NCBI GenBank assembly: GCA_965373045.1
Contig: CBDVEQ010000040.1
Location: forward strand, 1-15,422
Direction: 5' to 3'
Source: DAOVDI01 sp965373045
GTDB taxonomy: Bacteria; Acidobacteriota; Aminicenantia; Aminicenantales; Aminicenantaceae
DNA length: 15,422 nt
Below the pieces are notes generated by a model, which saw nothing but the letters and a program-made list of their open reading frames with translations, was not told where the DNA came from and searched no databases. The stretch's first letter is position 1. Each line of letters starts with the position of its first letter. Shown here piece by piece: positions 13,671 to 15,422 of the stretch. The translations under genes were made by a program, and so were the position numbers.

Positions 13671-13775
13671 TTATTCACGAGTCGAGGTTGGTGCATCTGC
13701 AAGAGGCTGTTCGTGAAGCCGTATTAATATACTGCGAACGGACGGCAACGCAACAGATGGGATAAGACTGGCTCG
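13671..13775 (-). repeat. dispersed intergenic repeat, copy C (inverted)
   Basis: Read on the minus strand it carries CGCAGTATATTAATACGG, CTTCACGAAC, TCTTGCAG, TCGACTCGTGAATAATCCAGG-like blocks in the same order as copies A and B. It lies in the 253-base gap between the DUF5320 and mrp genes. CATCTG (13694-13699) and CAGATG (13754-13759), with GTTCG/CGAAC inside them, allow a nested hairpin. Confidence 0.8.
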
Positions 13776-13783
13776 TAAATTGT

Positions 13784-13804
13784 TCAGGCTGTTAAAAAGC
13801 CTGA
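13784..13804. other. perfect 7-bp stem-loop
   Basis: TCAGGCT-GTTAAAA-AGCCTGA. There is no T-run after the stem on either strand, so it is not a clear intrinsic terminator. It adjoins repeat copy C and the 18-base sequence at 13807-13824. Confidence 0.6.
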
Positions 13805-13806
13805 CT

Positions 13807-13824
13807 GGATTATATATAAGAAGT
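13807..13824 (-). repeat. 18-base sequence repeated inverted at 8919-8936
   Basis: GGATTATATATAAGAAGT is the exact reverse complement of 8919-8936. Each copy lies within about 50 bases of a dispersed-repeat core (A and C, which are also mutually inverted), but on opposite sides of the core. Confidence 0.75.
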
Positions 13825-13865
13825 AGTGTGGAAGATTTGATAAAAAAATTGAAATTAGTGGTGAA

Positions 13866-14669
13866 ATGATGCCGGATGACGAAATTCAAAAAAAAATCAC
13901 TAGAAGTCTTGAAAAGATCAATCAAGGCCTGCTTATTTTTAGCGGAAAAGGCGGAGTGGGGAAAAGTACGGTTTCTGCCAATCTCGCTGTGGCTTTATCC
14001 AAAAAAGGCAAAAAAGTCGGATTGATTGATATAGATATCCATGGCCCAAATCTGGCAAAGATGCTTGGAGTTGAGGACAAAAAACTTGAGGTCACTTCTG
14101 AGGGAGCAAAAGCTGTTCAGGTGAATGAAAATTTGCAATTGATGTCCATTTCTTTTCTTCTTATGGACCCCGATTCTCCTGTGATCTGGAGAGGGCCGAT
14201 GAAGATGAAAGCCATCCAGCAGTTCATCGGGGATATCAACTGGGGAAAACTTGACTGGTTGATAATTGATTCTCCTCCGGGAACCGGAGATGAGCCGTTG
14301 TCGATTGCACAATTAATGCCCGCTACAGGAGCCGTTATTGTTACAACGCCTCAGGAAGTATCTCTTATGGATTCGAGAAAGGCCGTGGCTTTTTCCAAGA
14401 AACTCAATCTCAAAGTGTTTGGGATCATTGAAAACATGAGTGGTTTTGCCTGTCCCCACTGTGGAAAAAAGATCGAGCTGTTCAAGGAAGGTGGAGGAGA
14501 AAAGGCTGCTGCAGAATTGGGAGTTCCTTTTCTTGGAAGGATTCCTCTGGATCCAGGGATTGTTGATATGGGAGATAGGGGAAAGTCATTTTTGGACGAA
14601 GCTCCGGATTCTGAGACAAGCTTGGTATTCAGCCGGATCGTGGATAAGATCATTCAGACAGTTTCTTGA
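13866..14669 (+). CDS. mrp: Mrp/ApbC (NBP35-type) Fe-S cluster carrier ATPase
   Basis: 267 residues. The deviant Walker A SGKGGVGKST is at 26-35, Switch I DIDIHGPN at 55-62, and Switch II DSPPGTGDE at 135-143. The CPHC motif (C196, C199) bridges a [4Fe-4S] cluster between two monomers. These proteins accept Fe-S clusters and deliver them to apo-enzymes, using ATP. The N-terminal DUF59 domain of longer Mrp proteins is absent, as in many anaerobes. The start is ATG 13866 or the next ATG at 13869, with only GGTG upstream. Its neighbour, an IscU-like scaffold, could be the cluster donor (inference). Confidence 0.95.
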   Translation: MMPDDEIQKKITRSLEKINQGLLIFSGKGGVGKSTVSANLAVALSKKGKKVGLIDIDIHGPNLAKMLGVEDKKLEVTSEGAKAVQVNENLQLMSISFLLMDPDSPVIWRGPMKMKAIQQFIGDINWGKLDWLIIDSPPGTGDEPLSIAQLMPATGAVIVTTPQEVSLMDSRKAVAFSKKLNLKVFGIIENMSGFACPHCGKKIELFKEGGGEKAAAELGVPFLGRIPLDPGIVDMGDRGKSFLDEAPDSETSLVFSRIVDKIIQTVS

Positions 14670-14689
14670 TTCTTTTTTCAGGAGAAAAA

Positions 14690-14935
14690 ACGAAAAAAAT
14701 TGGTATTATCATTTACGTACGGTATCAGGACTGTGGAGGAGGGAAATGTTTTCGCTCCATGCGGGAGCGAGTCTAAGGTTTTGCCCGCTATTCAGAAGAT
14801 GAGGAATTGGAACTTGTTGGGTATCCTCCTTGTCCGAGGATCCGGCAGTTTAAGCAGTATATAAAAACCCGGTTTAAAATCCCGGTTGTAGTGGAGACGC
14901 ACAACGATCTGGCGCAAGCCCTTGATAAGGTCTGA
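14690..14935 (+). pseudogene. decayed CGGC-domain-like gene
   Basis: One frame from 14690 to the TGA at 14933-14935 reads KKIGIIIYVRYQDCGGGKCF, RSMRERV, a TAA (14774-14776), then GFARYSEDEELELVGYPPCP and IPVVVETH. The opening resembles CGGC-domain (putative metal-binding) proteins, K.GI..C.RY..C.G.KC.RA.REREGAF..Y...VELVGY. Three lesions are visible or inferred. The codon with correct spacing from CAGGAG is ACG, not ATG. There is an in-frame TAA at codon 29. The central TTCGGCP section appears missing, with VGY joined directly to PPCP as if deleted between two VGY repeats. It lies between mrp and the IscU-like gene, an expected place for a metal-handling partner. Confidence 0.7.
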
Positions 14936-14938
14936 TAT

Positions 14939-15415
14939 ATGATGTCCAACGATAAAGAACTTGAGCAGTTTACACAGCAACTCCAAGCTGAGATTATGGA
15001 GAAGATCGGAAAGATCTATACTAAGACGGTTATCGACCACTGGCAGAACCCCAGAAATTTCAGACGGATTGAAAAACCCGATGGTTATGGAAAGGCTCAA
15101 GGGACATGCGGCGATACAATGGAGATGTTCATCAACATTAATGAAGGCCGTATCCTGGATTGTTCCTTTCAAACCGATGGATGTGGAACATCCATTGTCT
15201 GCGGTAGCATGGCTACAGTGATCGCGATAAACAAAACGTTCACTGAGGCTTTGGCTAAAGTAAGCGCCAGTAAAATTTTAAACCTCCTGGGAGGGCTGCC
15301 AGAAGCAGATAAACACTGTGCAAGCCTGGCCGCAGAAGCACTCCGGAGGGCTTTGGCAGATCTGCTCTATCACAAGAAATTTCCGTGGAAAAAAATCTAT
15401 AGAAAAGAACAATAG
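14939..15415 (+). CDS. IscU/NifU-N-like Fe-S cluster scaffold
   Basis: 158 residues. The core shows YTKTVIDHWQNPRNF, GTCGDTMEMF (C57, D59), TDGCGTSIVCGSMAT (C82) and KHCASLAAEALR (H126, C127). These correspond to the three cysteines, the Asp and the His that hold the transient cluster in IscU, so it is probably an active scaffold. An N-terminal extension of about 25 residues (helical) and a basic C-tail are unlike standard IscU. The LPPVK chaperone (HscA) motif normally before the HC is absent; the stretch here reads GLPEADK, so it probably works without HscA. No IscS is in view. The ATG at 14939 (or 14942) follows the decayed gene's stop by three bases. The TAG is at 15413-15415. Confidence 0.9.
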   Translation: MMSNDKELEQFTQQLQAEIMEKIGKIYTKTVIDHWQNPRNFRRIEKPDGYGKAQGTCGDTMEMFININEGRILDCSFQTDGCGTSIVCGSMATVIAINKTFTEALAKVSASKILNLLGGLPEADKHCASLAAEALRRALADLLYHKKFPWKKIYRKEQ

Positions 15416-15422
15416 TATTTCT

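Noticed and set aside
13784..13804. Intrinsic terminator for the DUF5320 gene
   Set aside because: The 7-bp stem is perfect but no T-run follows on either strand, and it is 170 bases past the gene within repeat sequence.

Overview
The window looks like chromosomal DNA from a Gram-negative, probably anaerobic bacterium, most likely Desulfobacterota (the former Deltaproteobacteria). The evidence is KdsB (Kdo/LPS synthesis), a YidC with a long periplasmic domain, a sigma54 promoter, a CarD-family regulator, and a Fur / DUF5320 / Mrp / IscU-like cluster of a kind common in sulfate- and metal-reducing anaerobes. The phylum is an inference from gene content; there is no rRNA here.

Region 1 (1-8573, all minus strand) is the classic origin-proximal block. 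In transcription order it reads rpmH, rnpA, yidD, yidC, jag, mnmE, mnmG, parA, parB, bactofilin, kdsB (cut by the window edge). Genes overlap or lie a few bases apart, so this is one or a few tightly packed operons. They cover ribosome and RNase P maturation, membrane-protein insertion, tRNA wobble-uridine modification and chromosome segregation. A parS site matching the consensus lies immediately upstream of the parA start. rsmG (gidB), often found between mnmG and parA, is missing. yidD is conserved at both ends but carries three in-frame TAA codons in the middle.

Region 2 (8574-9042) is a 469-base divergent intergenic region. It holds a long imperfect inverted repeat and the first copy of a dispersed repeat family. 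Two more copies lie in later intergenic gaps (around 11.3-11.55 kb and 13.67-13.78 kb, the last inverted).

Region 3 (9001-11273, plus strand) is a carD, CNNM/CBS transporter-like gene, smpB run. It starts from a near-consensus sigma70 promoter so close to carD that the mRNA would be nearly leaderless.

Region 4 (11563-12600, minus strand) is the most interesting part. A two-gene unit, a small DUF5658-like membrane protein followed by a stand-alone Fis/NtrC-type DNA-binding domain, is preceded by a sigma54 promoter with exact -24/-12 spacing and by two matching 17-bp palindromes about 110 and 190 bases upstream of the expected start site. This suggests an undescribed enhancer-controlled unit whose second product could bind the same sites.

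Region 5 (12671-15415, plus strand) starts with a Fur-family repressor under a sigma70 promoter overlapped by a Fur-box-like site. It continues with a Gly/Arg-rich DUF5320-type protein, an Mrp/ApbC Fe-S carrier ATPase, a decayed CGGC-domain gene (start codon lost, in-frame TAA, probable internal deletion) and an IscU/NifU-like Fe-S scaffold. Together these suggest a metal-responsive Fe-S handling locus.
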